DNA of 64,000 nucleotides from Dysgonomonas sp. UBA7710 (GCF_002482385.1 NZ_DLFW01000002.1:217365-281364), one strand, 5' to 3'. Positions 8,135-18,335 are shown, counted from the first letter of the stretch. The notes: generated by a model from the letters alone, not told the origin. Numbers and translations are program-made.

Positions 8135-10138
8135 TTACAACATTTCTTTCTTTGCCTTCATGGAAGAATATCCCAGATAACCGATTATAACCAGATACAT
8201 AGCCAGAGCCAGTAATTCGGAACCGCTGTTTGCCAACCATTCTTCATTAACCAGATTCACTCCTCCGAAACGCATAGCAGCGCTGACTACACCCATCAAT
8301 GCACCTCCCGCTATAAATCCGGAGGCTAATAATGTACCTTTCTCCAGCCGTGCGGCATTCAGGGCTTCATCCTTACTACGGCTGCCAACGTACCAGTTGA
8401 CTGCGCCACCGATTAAGAGAGGAGCGTTCAGTTCCATCGGAATAAACATCCCCAAAGCAAATGCCAGAGCAGGTACCCGTAATAAAGTGAGTAAAATGGC
8501 GATCAAAGCACCTACGGCGTATAATACCCACGGTGCCCCGGCTCCCATCATCAGCGGCTCTATAACTGCAGCCATGGCATTAGCCTGCGGTGCTACCAGA
8601 GCATTAGCTCCTGTAAATCCATATGTTTTATTCAATATCAGTATTACACCGCCTACTGTTGCTGCGGAAACCAGTGTGCCTAAAAACTTCCATGACTGTT
8701 GCTTCGCGGGTGTTGATCCCAGCCAGTAACCTATTTTCAGGTCGGTAATGAAACCTCCGGCCATAGACAACGCGGTACAAACCACACCCCCTATAATAAG
8801 AGCGGCAACCATACCCGATGTTCCTTTCAATCCTACCGCTACCATAACCACTGAGGCCAAGATAAGAGTCATCAACGTCATACCCGAAACCGGATTTGTG
8901 CCTACAATCGCGATCGCGTTAGCAGCAACCGTGGTAAACAAGAAAGCTATAATGGCAACAACAAGAATACCTACTATTGCATACAATAGATTGTGAATCA
9001 CTCCGAAATAGAAGAAAAGGAATGTCACAATCAGCGCAATAATGATACCGATAGAGATAATTTTCATCGGCAGGTCTCGTTGTGTGCGTTTGTCTATCTG
9101 TTTTGTCTCGGATGCTCCTCCTTTAAGCTCTTTGGATGCCAGACCGACGGCGCTCTTTATAATTCCCCACGATTTTATAATACCGATAACTCCGGCCATT
9201 GCAATACCACCGATACCAATATGGCGCGCAAAAGTAGTAAATATTGCTTCCGGCGTCATAGTAGAAATAACTCCTGCAAAGGTAGGATTCAAAGTCGTCA
9301 GCATAGTATCTCCCAGGAACGGAAGAAGCGGAACGATAACGAACCATACTAATGCAGAACCGGCACAGATTATTGCGGCGTATTTTAATCCTATTATATA
9401 GCCCAGCCCTAAAACGGCGGCGCCTATATTTACTTTGAAGACCACTTTGGCTTTATCGGCAATTTCTTCGCCAAAAGGTAAAACACGCGTCGTGAATGTT
9501 TCTGACCATGCGCCGAATGTGGCAATGACAAAATCGTAAACACCACCGATAATTCCGGCGAATATAAGCGGTTTGGCCTGACTGCCACCTTTTTCACCCG
9601 ATACAAGCACCTGTGTAGTTGCTGTAGCTTCGGGGAAAGGATATTTTCCATGCATATCGGATACAAAATATTTACGGAACGGAATCAGGAAGAGAATACC
9701 CAGTATACCACCCAGTAAGGAACTAAGGAATACCTGAAAAAAGTCGACACTAATTTCGGGGTATTTGGATTGCAGTATGTATAAAGCCGGAAGCGTAAAT
9801 ATCGCACCTGCCACAATAACCCCACTGCTGGCTCCAATGGATTGGATAATTATATTTTCACCCAGAGCATTCTTTCTCTTGGTAGCTGTCGACAACCCCA
9901 CAGCAATAATCGCTATCGGGATAGCTGCTTCAAAGACCTGTCCCACCTTCAGGCCGAGGTAAGCAGCGGCGGCACTAAAGAGTACAGCCATTACCAACCC
10001 CCATAGTACCGACCATGGAGTTACTTCTTTATACTGTTTGTCGGGAGACATTACCGGTCTGTATTCTTCGCCGGATTTCAGTTCTCGGAAGGCATTTTCA
10101 GGTAGCCCGGTCACCTTCTCTTCATGTTCTGTTTTCAC
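8135..10138 (-). CDS. OPT family oligopeptide transporter
   Basis: A 667-residue polytopic inner-membrane protein of the oligopeptide transporter (OPT) superfamily, proton-coupled importers of small peptides or metal chelates. It has about a dozen or more hydrophobic helices. N-terminal features typical of the prokaryotic branch are VTPWSVLWGLVMAV and SAAAAYLGLKVGQVFEAAIP, and PFPEATATTQVLVSGEKGG occurs before the second half. The length is right for the family. It appears monocistronic with its own terminator. The substrate cannot be told from sequence. Confidence 0.9.
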   Translation of the reverse strand: MKTEHEEKVTGLPENAFRELKSGEEYRPVMSPDKQYKEVTPWSVLWGLVMAVLFSAAAAYLGLKVGQVFEAAIPIAIIAVGLSTATKRKNALGENIIIQSIGASSGVIVAGAIFTLPALYILQSKYPEISVDFFQVFLSSLLGGILGILFLIPFRKYFVSDMHGKYPFPEATATTQVLVSGEKGGSQAKPLIFAGIIGGVYDFVIATFGAWSETFTTRVLPFGEEIADKAKVVFKVNIGAAVLGLGYIIGLKYAAIICAGSALVWFVIVPLLPFLGDTMLTTLNPTFAGVISTMTPEAIFTTFARHIGIGGIAMAGVIGIIKSWGIIKSAVGLASKELKGGASETKQIDKRTQRDLPMKIISIGIIIALIVTFLFFYFGVIHNLLYAIVGILVVAIIAFLFTTVAANAIAIVGTNPVSGMTLMTLILASVVMVAVGLKGTSGMVAALIIGGVVCTALSMAGGFITDLKIGYWLGSTPAKQQSWKFLGTLVSAATVGGVILILNKTYGFTGANALVAPQANAMAAVIEPLMMGAGAPWVLYAVGALIAILLTLLRVPALAFALGMFIPMELNAPLLIGGAVNWYVGSRSKDEALNAARLEKGTLLASGFIAGGALMGVVSAAMRFGGVNLVNEEWLANSGSELLALAMYLVIIGYLGYSSMKAKKEML

Positions 10139-10554
10139 GCGTTAGCTGTTTTATCGGTTACAAAAGATTCAAGACAGAACGTCTTAAATTTTGGACAATA
10201 CAAAACTACATTTTTTTCTCGGAAAGAAAAAAGCGGAAGCGGATATCTTTCAGTGAACAGAAATACAACTTTCTCAACTTACTACTTGTTAAAATCTGAC
10301 ATATCTGACAACTTTTCAGTTAACAGTAAACAGTTAGCAGTTAACAATTAACAATATCGCGGCTTGTCATATAGAGAGAAGCGAAGCATCCCGTCGGCGA
10401 GCAGTTAACAACTTGTTTTTCGTATCTTGTTTACTCGCAACTTTTTTCAAAAACTTTACAAACTTGACACTTTTTCTCAATCTCTAAATCCTCATATCAA
10501 TACTCCAAAGAGCTAAAAGCTAAAGGCTCTTTATATAGATAAATTTAATTTCAA
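10139..10554. repeat. repeat-rich intergenic region
   Basis: About 415 bp with no credible gene. It holds a cluster of GTTAAC-type words (about 10310-10355), a remnant resembling the widespread TGTCAT...GAGAAGCGAAGCATCC bacterial palindrome (about 10367-10400), and one TATATAGATAAA motif (10532-10543). The same phrases recur at 34.1 kb. Confidence 0.5.
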
Positions 10555-11010
10555 TTAATCATTCTGATATGGGATATTTTTGTATTCGCATATTTCCACT
10601 ATTTTAGCTTTAGTGGCCAGTACATCTTCATACCGGAGTGTAACAAGGTCGAGCCTTCTTTGTTTTTTCTCCCCGTTTATCAGAAAAACGATATAGCTCA
10701 TACCGATATTTACACGGCTTACACTCGTCCAGTCAATTGTCACTTTACTTTGTTTGGGTAAAGCGGATATAATGGAACCGGTATCAATCTTTAGAATTGA
10801 ACCCTGTAACCACACAGTATTGCTTAAAATTAATATAGCCGCCAGTATAAACCCGATGATAGCGCAAAAGAAGAACAGCCCGAATCGGCCTGCAATTCCT
10901 TCTGTAACTGTAAAATACAGCGTAAAAGCAGCTAGATATACACCTGTGACTATATTCGCGATCTTTTTGGTTGACGATATTCCTTCGTAATTGATATTCA
11001 GCTCGTTCAT
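10555..11010 (-). CDS. hypothetical membrane protein, PH-like
   Basis: A protein of about 151 residues. The ATG at 11010 (MNELNINYEG) is chosen over an upstream one because the intervening residues look like untranslated AT-rich DNA. Two hydrophobic segments occur (about residues 20-37 and 43-63), followed by a soluble C-terminal domain with alternating hydrophobic residues that resembles small Bacteroidetes PH-domain-like proteins. No catalytic motif is seen. It lies just downstream of tcdA on the same strand, 59 bp away. Function is unknown. Confidence 0.6.
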   Translation of the reverse strand: MNELNINYEGISSTKKIANIVTGVYLAAFTLYFTVTEGIAGRFGLFFFCAIIGFILAAILILSNTVWLQGSILKIDTGSIISALPKQSKVTIDWTSVSRVNIGMSYIVFLINGEKKQRRLDLVTLRYEDVLATKAKIVEICEYKNIPYQND

Positions 11011-11068
11011 AATTTTTATATTGTTTAATTTGTTAATACAAAAATGCAAAATAAAACTGAAGACAGCT

Positions 11069-11833
11069 TTAATCTTTGCAAATATCTTTTATTATCAATC
11101 CGGCAAGCGTAAACCCGAATATAGCCGTTATGTGTACCAATGTACCATTTGTCTGTGCTTTTACACTGGGGTTATTCTGTTTAAGTAACTGAGAACTTTT
11201 CGATTCGTCATTCTCATATTTCAACCCTTTATTGTCGAGAACTTCATCACTATAAACGCACATTACTTTTTTAGAAGGCTTTCCACTTTGTTTCATCTTC
11301 CGTCGGATGGCGGCAGCCAACGGGCAGCCCTTCACTTTCCAGAATTCAGCAGTTTTTATGCGGGAAGGGTCCATTTTCAGGGCGGCTCCCATCGACGAAA
11401 AGACTTTAGCTCTGGTACGGGTGGCGGTCAGTATTAAGTTTACTTTGTGTTTGAGACTGTCTATGGCGTCGATAATATAATCATAGCTTTCAAGATCGAA
11501 GGAGGGCGAAGTTTCCTCACTGTATACTCCCGCGATTGTTGTTATTTCAGCATCGGGATTTATGTCGAGCAGGCGGGCTTTCAGTACATCTACTTTTCTT
11601 AGTCCTACGGTTTTGGTCGTGGCCATTAGCTGGCGGTTGATATTCGTTTCACAGACAAAATCCGAATCTACTATCGTTAGGTGCTTTACTCCGGTGCGTA
11701 TGAGACTTTCGGCACACCAGCTACCGACTCCGCCTATTCCGAATAATATAATCCGGGTATCGGCAATCTGGTTCATCAATGCATCACCGAGTAGTAATTC
11801 GGCTCTTTTAAATATTCCTTTTTCCTCTTGCAT
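11069..11833 (-). CDS. tcdA: tRNA threonylcarbamoyladenosine dehydratase TcdA
   Basis: A 254-residue E1/ThiF-like enzyme. It has the nucleotide-binding motif FGIGGVGSWCAESL (about residues 31-44), then DSDFVCETNINRQL and DAIDSLKHKVNL. The spacing fits the TcdA (CsdL) branch, which uses ATP to cyclise t6A37 of tRNA to ct6A. MoeB and ThiF homologues share the fold, but the short length, the tail and the lack of moa or thi neighbours favour TcdA. It is divergent from purD. Confidence 0.85.
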   Translation of the reverse strand: MQEEKGIFKRAELLLGDALMNQIADTRIILFGIGGVGSWCAESLIRTGVKHLTIVDSDFVCETNINRQLMATTKTVGLRKVDVLKARLLDINPDAEITTIAGVYSEETSPSFDLESYDYIIDAIDSLKHKVNLILTATRTRAKVFSSMGAALKMDPSRIKTAEFWKVKGCPLAAAIRRKMKQSGKPSKKVMCVYSDEVLDNKGLKYENDESKSSQLLKQNNPSVKAQTNGTLVHITAIFGFTLAGLIIKDICKD

Positions 11834-11921
11834 ATATCTTAGCTACTAGTTTTTCCTTAATTTTTCAGCGTGCAAATTTACAATAATTATTTCTGATTAT
11901 TCTGTTAAGAAAATAATCATG

Positions 11922-11929
11922 TATCTTTG
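11922..11929 (+). promoter_or_regulatory. -7 box (TATCTTTG) for purD
   Basis: A perfect TAnnTTTG 40 bp before the purD ATG. An in-frame start at 11927 would fall inside this box, which argues for the start at 11969. Confidence 0.6.
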
Positions 11930-11968
11930 CAGTCCAAAGTTTTGAGATACCACTTATTAATAACAACT

Positions 11969-13240
11969 ATGAACATTTTATTGTTAGGGAGCGGAGGACG
12001 CGAAAATGCACTTGCATGGAAGATAGTACAAAGTACAAAAGTCGACAATCTGTATGTAGCACCCGGTAATGCGGGCACACATCTGATTGCAAAAAATGTA
12101 GATATGTCTATTACCGATTTCCCGGCAATAAAGCAGTTCGTGTTGGATAATAATATAGATATGGTTGTGGTAGGACCGGAAGAACCTTTGGTGCGCGGGA
12201 TCTATGATTACTTTGTAAGCGATGCCGGGATCAGGCACATCCCTGTAATCGGCCCTTCGGAAGAAGGCGCTAAACTCGAAGGTAGTAAGGATTTCGGAAA
12301 GCAGTTTATGATGCGCCACAATATCCCTACCGCCCGCTACTGGAGTTTTACATTGGAGCAGCTCGATGAAGCTTATTCTTTTCTGGAAGAACTGGAAGCT
12401 CCTTATGTACTGAAAGCTGACGGGCTGGCCGCCGGCAAAGGTGTTCTTATTCTCAATGATCTGGGTGAAGCTAAGAAGGAACTGAAAGAAATGCTTGGAG
12501 GTATGTTCGGTGAGGCCAGTAAAACGGTTGTTATCGAAGAATTCCTGTCGGGTATAGAATGTTCGGTATTTGTTCTTACAGATGGAGATTCATACAAGAT
12601 ACTCCCTGTGGCTAAAGATTACAAACGTATTGGAGAAGGAGATACCGGATTGAATACAGGTGGTATGGGTGCAGTTTCTCCTGTTTCTTTTGCCGACGAC
12701 GTTTTTATGAAGAAGGTTGAAGAGCGTATTGTCATCCCTACGGTTGAGGGATTGAAGAAGGATAATATCGTTTACAAAGGGTTCATATTTCTCGGACTAA
12801 TAGAAGTAAAAGGCGAACCGGTGGTCATTGAATACAATGTGCGTATGGGAGATCCTGAGACGGAAGCCGTGATGTTACGCATCAAATCGGATTTTGTATC
12901 ATTGCTGGAAGGCGTGGCTACAAACACACTCGGAGAAAAGACACTGGAGATAGACAGTCGTTATGCTGTCACAGTTATGCTTGTTTCGGGCGGATATCCC
13001 GGAGATTATGAGAAGAACAAAGAAATGACAGGGTTAGAATCTGTTTCGGATAGTATCCTCTTTCATGCAGGGACAAAATCAGCAGGTGATAAAGTACTGA
13101 CCAGTGGCGGACGGGTTATTGCCGTCAGTTCATATGGGGATACGAAAGATGAGGCACTGGCTAAATCATACAACAATGCTGAGAAAGTAGCTTTCGACAA
13201 AAAATATTATAGAAAAGATATAGGTTTTGACTTAAAATAA
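11969..13240 (+). CDS. purD: phosphoribosylamine--glycine ligase PurD
   Basis: A 423-residue ATP-grasp enzyme that joins glycine to phosphoribosylamine in purine synthesis. It starts MNILLLGSGGREN, the usual PurD N-terminus, followed by GPEEPLVRGI, KADGLAAGKGV (ATP-grasp), GMGAVSP and the metal-binding EYNVRMGDPETE. The frame is open further upstream but that part overlaps the promoter box. The next gene starts one base after its stop, suggesting co-transcription. Confidence 0.95.
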   Translation: MNILLLGSGGRENALAWKIVQSTKVDNLYVAPGNAGTHLIAKNVDMSITDFPAIKQFVLDNNIDMVVVGPEEPLVRGIYDYFVSDAGIRHIPVIGPSEEGAKLEGSKDFGKQFMMRHNIPTARYWSFTLEQLDEAYSFLEELEAPYVLKADGLAAGKGVLILNDLGEAKKELKEMLGGMFGEASKTVVIEEFLSGIECSVFVLTDGDSYKILPVAKDYKRIGEGDTGLNTGGMGAVSPVSFADDVFMKKVEERIVIPTVEGLKKDNIVYKGFIFLGLIEVKGEPVVIEYNVRMGDPETEAVMLRIKSDFVSLLEGVATNTLGEKTLEIDSRYAVTVMLVSGGYPGDYEKNKEMTGLESVSDSILFHAGTKSAGDKVLTSGGRVIAVSSYGDTKDEALAKSYNNAEKVAFDKKYYRKDIGFDLK

Positions 13241-14248
13241 ATGGCGACAGTACCCAAATCATATAAAAGGAATGTTGCAGAGGGGAATGGAATGCTTATT
13301 TTTTCCATCGTATTTGCTATTATCATCCGCCTTGTCTATTTTCTATATTTTGATTTTGTCCATAGCGGGTCGGCAAACGGTTATCTGTGGAAGCCTTTAT
13401 CAACGATATTTACTAATCATCTGGTTTCTTTTATATGCAGCAGCCTGTTTATTGCAGGTATGGCTATTTTGGCGGCAAATATAAATACAACATATGTATT
13501 TATCCGTAGAAAAACCGTATTGCTGCCGGCTGTTGTTATCTTATTATTCAGTTGCCATCCCCGGTTTATGCTGATGTCTGCCGAATGTATAAGTACGATG
13601 CTTTTTCTTGTTATAATATATATACTATTTGGGGCTTATAACAGTACGAGTAAACAAATATACGCATTCAGGGTAAGTTTTATACTGGCTCTGGGCAGCC
13701 TGTTTACGCCTGCACTACTGGTATGCCTGCCTGTCCTGTGGGTTGTTCTGGGGATAATGCGCTGCTTTAATTTCAAATCACTGTTAGCGTCTTTTCTTGG
13801 TATATTTATATTATACTTTCCGGCATTTTCCTATTATTTCCTGACCGATAGTCTGGATACATTCCTGATACCTTTCGTATCTGTGAATATGCAGCAACTG
13901 GCAGATTTCTCATTCTATCAATTAAATGTAGGAAACTGGATTATTCTTGGCTTTTCTATCATATTATTAGCCGTGATCGTGAGCGATAACTATATCAATC
14001 GCCATAAGGATAAGATAAGAATACGGGCTTATCTGAGGCTGCTCACTTATACAGCCGTGATTTGCATATTGGCCTATCTCTTTCTGAATATTGATTTTAT
14101 TGTATATTTATTTATAGCTTTAGTTGCCGGAGCCTTTTTGCTATCACATTTTTTCGCTTTGGCCGAGAAAAGAGGAAGTGTTATTCTCTTTTATGTTTCG
14201 ATGTTTTTTTATATTCTTGTGTGTTTTTTACCTTTTTTATCCTTATAA
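13241..14248 (+). CDS. polytopic membrane protein, DUF6427-like
   Basis: A 335-residue protein with roughly nine or ten hydrophobic helices and short loops, directly abutting purD. It resembles the Bacteroidetes membrane family DUF6427, which has no assigned function. A conserved-looking CHPRFML turn follows the third helix. The last 60 residues are almost wholly hydrophobic. There is no enzymatic motif. The link to purD is positional only. Confidence 0.6.
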   Translation: MATVPKSYKRNVAEGNGMLIFSIVFAIIIRLVYFLYFDFVHSGSANGYLWKPLSTIFTNHLVSFICSSLFIAGMAILAANINTTYVFIRRKTVLLPAVVILLFSCHPRFMLMSAECISTMLFLVIIYILFGAYNSTSKQIYAFRVSFILALGSLFTPALLVCLPVLWVVLGIMRCFNFKSLLASFLGIFILYFPAFSYYFLTDSLDTFLIPFVSVNMQQLADFSFYQLNVGNWIILGFSIILLAVIVSDNYINRHKDKIRIRAYLRLLTYTAVICILAYLFLNIDFIVYLFIALVAGAFLLSHFFALAEKRGSVILFYVSMFFYILVCFLPFLSL

Positions 14249-14336
14249 ATAAAACATTTGTAATCTTTTACACGTTTCTATTTAGTGAATTGGATTCGCA
14301 AATTTAAACATAAACTAATAAAGGAGGAATTTCAGC

Positions 14337-14807
14337 ATGAAAACACTCATAACAACTGCACTCATTGCATTATTCATGATTAGTTGTAGATCGGGAGAAA
14401 GCCTGTCTAAACAAGAAACTATATCACAGATTACGGATAAAGTAGAAAGTCAGAATTATAAATTTGTTCCTACTACAGCTCTGCCTACATCCGGCAAATC
14501 GATAAATCTTAATTACTCATATTCGTTAAGTGTTTCCAAAGATACGGTAGATTCATTTTTGCCTTATTTTGGCCGGGCATATGTGGCTCCGATGTCGACG
14601 GATGAAGGAGGTATAAAGTTTGTCTGTACAGATTTTGAATATAAGCTGACCGAAGGAAAAAAAGATACGTGGGAGGTCGTGATAAAACCGCGGGATAATG
14701 CGAAAAGATATACGCTCACATTACAAATCGGGAATACCGGATATGCCACTCTGACTGTGCAGGATACGAATCGGCAGAGCATAAGTTTTTATGGAAAGAT
14801 AGAATAA
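14337..14807 (+). CDS. DUF4251 domain lipoprotein
   Basis: A 156-residue exported protein with a lipoprotein signal ending LFMISC (Cys17). The mature part matches the Bacteroidetes family DUF4251, including LNYSYSLSVSKDTVDSFLPY, FGRAYVAP and the C-terminal NRQSISFYGKI. These are small beta-rich periplasmic proteins of unknown role. A purine-rich AGGAGG lies seven bases before the ATG (14325-14330), an unusually good Shine-Dalgarno for this phylum. Confidence 0.8.
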   Translation: MKTLITTALIALFMISCRSGESLSKQETISQITDKVESQNYKFVPTTALPTSGKSINLNYSYSLSVSKDTVDSFLPYFGRAYVAPMSTDEGGIKFVCTDFEYKLTEGKKDTWEVVIKPRDNAKRYTLTLQIGNTGYATLTVQDTNRQSISFYGKIE

Positions 14808-14856
14808 ATATATAATATTTCACCTTCACCAACTGTTTTTTTAAGTATAAAAGTCA

Positions 14857-14864
14857 TATATTTG
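14857..14864 (+). promoter_or_regulatory. candidate -7 box (TATATTTG) for the lpx block
   Basis: TAnnTTTG match 61 bp before lpxD. It would drive lpxD, lpxC-fabZ and possibly lpxA. Confidence 0.45.
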
Positions 14865-14925
14865 GAAAATTATTATTTATTTCGCATCTCTTAAAGGGAC
14901 GCCAAATACTTTTGAATATTTATTT

Positions 14926-15972
14926 ATGCAAATATCCTTCACTGCAGAGCAAATTGCTACAGTATTAAATGGTACAATTGAAGGTGATTCTTCAGTTGTG
15001 GTGAATAATTTTTCCAGAATAGAAGACGGTAAACCGGGAACGCTGACTTTTCTAGCGAATCCCAAATATACGCACTATATATATAGTACAGATGCCAGCA
15101 TTGTCTTGGTAAATAATGACTTTGTAGCCGATCAGCCTGTTAAGGCGACTCTTATCCGTTGTTTTAATGCATATGCGGCGTTGGCAATCCTGTTAGATAT
15201 GGTAGAAAAAACGAAACCTCAGAAAACAGGGATAGAGGGCATGTCATATATAGCTCCGGATGTTAAATACGGAGAGAATATATACGTGGGTGCATTTGCT
15301 TATATTGCAGAAAATGTAGAAATAGGAAATAACACTAAAATATATCCTCAGGTATACATTGGAGAAAATGTTACTATCGGGGACAATACTATCATATACC
15401 CCGGCGCAAAGGTGTATCCGGGATGTACCATCGGTAATGATTGTATAATTCATGCAGGAGCTGTAATCGGTAGCGATGGCTTTGGTTTTGCCCCTGAAGA
15501 TGGAATCTATAAGAAGATCCCGCAGATGGGTATTGTAATCATCGAAGATGATGTTGAGATAGGGGCAAATACAACTATCGACCGTGCCGTTATGGATGCT
15601 ACTGTAATACACAGAGGCGTTAAGCTGGATAACCTTATCCAGATAGCCCACAATGTGGAAATAGGCGAAAATACGGTAATGGCTGCCCAGGTCGGTGTAT
15701 CCGGCTCTACAAAAATAGGGAAGCATTGTGTCTTTGGAGGACAAGTAGGACTCGGAGGACATATTACTATCGGAGATAATTCCAGTGTGGGTGCCCAATC
15801 CGGAATTATAAGCAATATTGAAGCGGATTCAAAAATCTTAGGATCTCCGGCCATACCTGTCAAGAATTTCTTTAAATCGAGTGTGGTATTTCCTAAGTTG
15901 CCCGATATGTATCGTCAATTGGCCCAGCTACAGAAGGAAGTAGAAGAATTGAAATCTAACCAAAACAAATAA
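14926..15972 (+). CDS. lpxD: UDP-3-O-(3-hydroxyacyl)glucosamine N-acyltransferase LpxD
   Basis: A 348-residue left-handed beta-helix acyltransferase for the third step of lipid A synthesis. Residues 1-100 form the uridine-binding domain (starting MQISFTAEQIA). Hexapeptide repeats ([IV]GxxxxI type) fill about 105-310, including GSDGFGFAP and the catalytic IAHNVEIGENT histidine. A C-terminal helix ends QLQKEVEELKSN. It is followed after 20 bp by the lpxC-fabZ fusion. Confidence 0.95.
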   Translation: MQISFTAEQIATVLNGTIEGDSSVVVNNFSRIEDGKPGTLTFLANPKYTHYIYSTDASIVLVNNDFVADQPVKATLIRCFNAYAALAILLDMVEKTKPQKTGIEGMSYIAPDVKYGENIYVGAFAYIAENVEIGNNTKIYPQVYIGENVTIGDNTIIYPGAKVYPGCTIGNDCIIHAGAVIGSDGFGFAPEDGIYKKIPQMGIVIIEDDVEIGANTTIDRAVMDATVIHRGVKLDNLIQIAHNVEIGENTVMAAQVGVSGSTKIGKHCVFGGQVGLGGHITIGDNSSVGAQSGIISNIEADSKILGSPAIPVKNFFKSSVVFPKLPDMYRQLAQLQKEVEELKSNQNK

Positions 15973-15992
15973 GAACCATTTATTAATTAATA

Positions 15993-17378
15993 ATGAGCAA
16001 GCAACATACGCTGAAAGGCAGTTTCACTTTACAGGGAAAAGGTTTACATACAGGACTACCAATTACGATAACATTTAATCCGGCTCCTGAGAACCACGGA
16101 TACAAAATTAAAAGAGTAGATCTGGAAAATCAGCCTGTAATAGACGCTCTGGCCGAAAATGTTGGTAATACTCAACGTGGAACAGTACTCGTAAAAGACG
16201 GGGTGCAGATAAGCACTATAGAGCATGCTATGGCTGCTTTGTACGCTTTGAGAATAGATAATTGTCTTATTGAAGTAAATGCTCCTGAATTTCCGATTCT
16301 GGATGGAAGCTCCATACAATATGTTCAGGCAATATATGGCGTAGGGACAGTAGAGCAAACTGAAGAAAGAGATTATTTTGTTGTTCGTCAGAAAATGGAA
16401 GTAGTAGACGAGGAAACAGGCTCGAAGTTGACTTTGTTGCCGGACGACCGTTTCTGTATAAACTCATTTATAGAATTCGAATCGAAATATATACCGAATC
16501 AATCCGCGTCTCTTGACAATCTGGAAGATTTTACGAAAGAGATCGCGAGCGCCCGCACTTTTGTGTTCGTCCGTGAAGTACAGAAACTTCGCGATGCCGG
16601 ACTGATAAAGGGTGGCGACTTAGATAATGCGATAGTAATTTATGAACGTCAGATATCTCAACAGGATCTGGATAGCCTTGCCGATTTACTGGGTGTGCCA
16701 CATAAGAACGCTTCGGAACTTGGTTATCTCAACAACAAGCAAATCCAGTATCCTAATGAACCGGCCAGACATAAACTCCTCGATATCATTGGGGATATGG
16801 CTCTGATAGGCAGGCCTATAAAAGGACGGATAATAGCAACCCGTCCGGGGCATAAAATAAATAACAAATTGGCACGTTTAGTTCGTAAACAAATTAAGCT
16901 GAACGAAGTGCAACCACCTGTATACGAGCCAAACAAAGAGCCGGTATTTGATATAAACAGAATAAAAGAGCTTTTGCCTCACCGTTATCCTTTTTTAATG
17001 GTGGATAAAGTGATAGAAATAGGCCAGAAATATATTGTCGGCATTAAGAATCTTAGTGTGAACGAGCAGTTTTTTCAAGGTCACTTTCCTCAGGAACCTG
17101 TTATGCCGGGAGTACTTCAGATAGAAGCTATGGCACAGATAGGAGGATTGCTGGTGCTTTCGCAGGTTGATGAACCGGAAAGATATTCTACCTATTTCCT
17201 GAAAATAGATAATGTTAAATTCAGGAGTAAAGCTGTACCCGGTGATACGCTTATTTTCAGGCTCAATATGATGTCTGAAATCCGCAGAGGTATAGCGAAT
17301 ATGAAAGGATATGCTTTTATCGGCGATAAGCTTGTGTCGGAAGCAGAGTTTACAGCTCAAATTGTAAAAAACAAATAA
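15993..17378 (+). CDS. lpxC-fabZ: bifunctional LpxC-FabZ (UDP-3-O-acyl-GlcNAc deacetylase / 3-hydroxyacyl-ACP dehydratase)
   Basis: A 461-residue fusion typical of Bacteroidetes. The N-terminal LpxC part (about 1-300) carries the zinc site EHAMAAL (His78) and HKLLDIIGD (His260, Asp264). The C-terminal FabZ part (about 317-461) has LPHRYPFLMVD with catalytic His330 and GHFPQEPVMPG...IEAMAQ with Glu378. It commits UDP-acyl-GlcNAc to lipid A and dehydrates 3-hydroxyacyl-ACP in fatty acid synthesis, coupling the two pathways. The lpxD start is 1067 bp upstream and lpxA begins 103 bp after this gene. Confidence 0.96.
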   Translation: MSKQHTLKGSFTLQGKGLHTGLPITITFNPAPENHGYKIKRVDLENQPVIDALAENVGNTQRGTVLVKDGVQISTIEHAMAALYALRIDNCLIEVNAPEFPILDGSSIQYVQAIYGVGTVEQTEERDYFVVRQKMEVVDEETGSKLTLLPDDRFCINSFIEFESKYIPNQSASLDNLEDFTKEIASARTFVFVREVQKLRDAGLIKGGDLDNAIVIYERQISQQDLDSLADLLGVPHKNASELGYLNNKQIQYPNEPARHKLLDIIGDMALIGRPIKGRIIATRPGHKINNKLARLVRKQIKLNEVQPPVYEPNKEPVFDINRIKELLPHRYPFLMVDKVIEIGQKYIVGIKNLSVNEQFFQGHFPQEPVMPGVLQIEAMAQIGGLLVLSQVDEPERYSTYFLKIDNVKFRSKAVPGDTLIFRLNMMSEIRRGIANMKGYAFIGDKLVSEAEFTAQIVKNK

Positions 17379-17481
17379 GTAAAATAAAGTATTTAATGCA
17401 CCATTATTCGAATGTAATCGACTATAGCTGCTGTAGATACAAAAGTAATAAAATAGGTCTAAGACCCTAATTTAGTATATC

Positions 17482-18267
17482 ATGTCAAATATATCTCATC
17501 AGGCATATGTACATCCTGAGGCAATATTAGGAGAGAATGTAGTAGTAGAGCCATTCGCTTTTGTTGATAAAAATGTAGAAATAGGAGATGGCACGTTAGT
17601 CATGTCCGGCGCTAATATACGCTATGGAGCCCGTGTAGGGAAAAGTTGTCGCATATTTCCGGGAGCTGTGATAGGAGGCCTTCCTCAAGACCTCAAATTC
17701 AGAGGAGAGGACAGCCTGGCTATTGTAGGGGATAATACTACCATTAGAGAGTGTGTTACCGTAAACCGTGGAACAGCATCGAAGGGATATACTAAAGTTG
17801 GCAGCAATTGTTTATTAATGGCATATAGCCATATTGCGCACGACTGCGTGATAAACGATTATGCAATAGTTGGAAATGCAACGCAACTGGCCGGAGAGGT
17901 GGAGGTCGATCATCATGCCATCCTGAGCGGCGGTACCCTGGTGCATCAGTTTACACGTATCGGAGCCCATGTAATGATACAGGGAGGTACACGTTTAGGA
18001 AAGGATATTCCTCCATATATTATTGCGGGACGTGAGCCTGTTTGTTATTCCGGTGTAAATCTGGTCGGATTAAGAAGAAATGGATACTCCAATGAGAAAA
18101 TAAACGAAATACAAGAGATATACCGTATGATCTATCAGTCGGGTTTCAACTTCTCTGATGCCATAAGCAAAATAGAGAAAGAATTTGAAGAAACTCCCGA
18201 AATGAGATTAATCGTCGATTTTGTGAAAAACTCACCTCGCGGAATCGTTAGAGGGTACATGGGATAA
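17482..18267 (+). CDS. lpxA: acyl-ACP--UDP-N-acetylglucosamine O-acyltransferase LpxA
   Basis: A 261-residue hexapeptide-repeat protein for the first step of lipid A synthesis. It begins ISHQAYVHPEAILGENV, then contains GGLPQDLKF, the catalytic MAYSHIAHDC histidine and HQFTRIGAHVMIQG, and ends in the alpha-helical C-terminal domain (NLVGLRRNGYS onward). The length is typical. It completes the lpxD-lpxC/fabZ-lpxA block. Confidence 0.96.
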   Translation: MSNISHQAYVHPEAILGENVVVEPFAFVDKNVEIGDGTLVMSGANIRYGARVGKSCRIFPGAVIGGLPQDLKFRGEDSLAIVGDNTTIRECVTVNRGTASKGYTKVGSNCLLMAYSHIAHDCVINDYAIVGNATQLAGEVEVDHHAILSGGTLVHQFTRIGAHVMIQGGTRLGKDIPPYIIAGREPVCYSGVNLVGLRRNGYSNEKINEIQEIYRMIYQSGFNFSDAISKIEKEFEETPEMRLIVDFVKNSPRGIVRGYMG

Positions 18268-18335
18268 CTAATCCCTTTTTGATTATAAAAGGCTTTGTGG
18301 ATAAAGTCTTGTAAGTAATCGAATCTGCGTGACAT

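Noticed and set aside
10300..10360. CRISPR-like repetition
   Set aside because: Units are degenerate, of varying length and directly adjacent with no spacers, and no cas gene is present.
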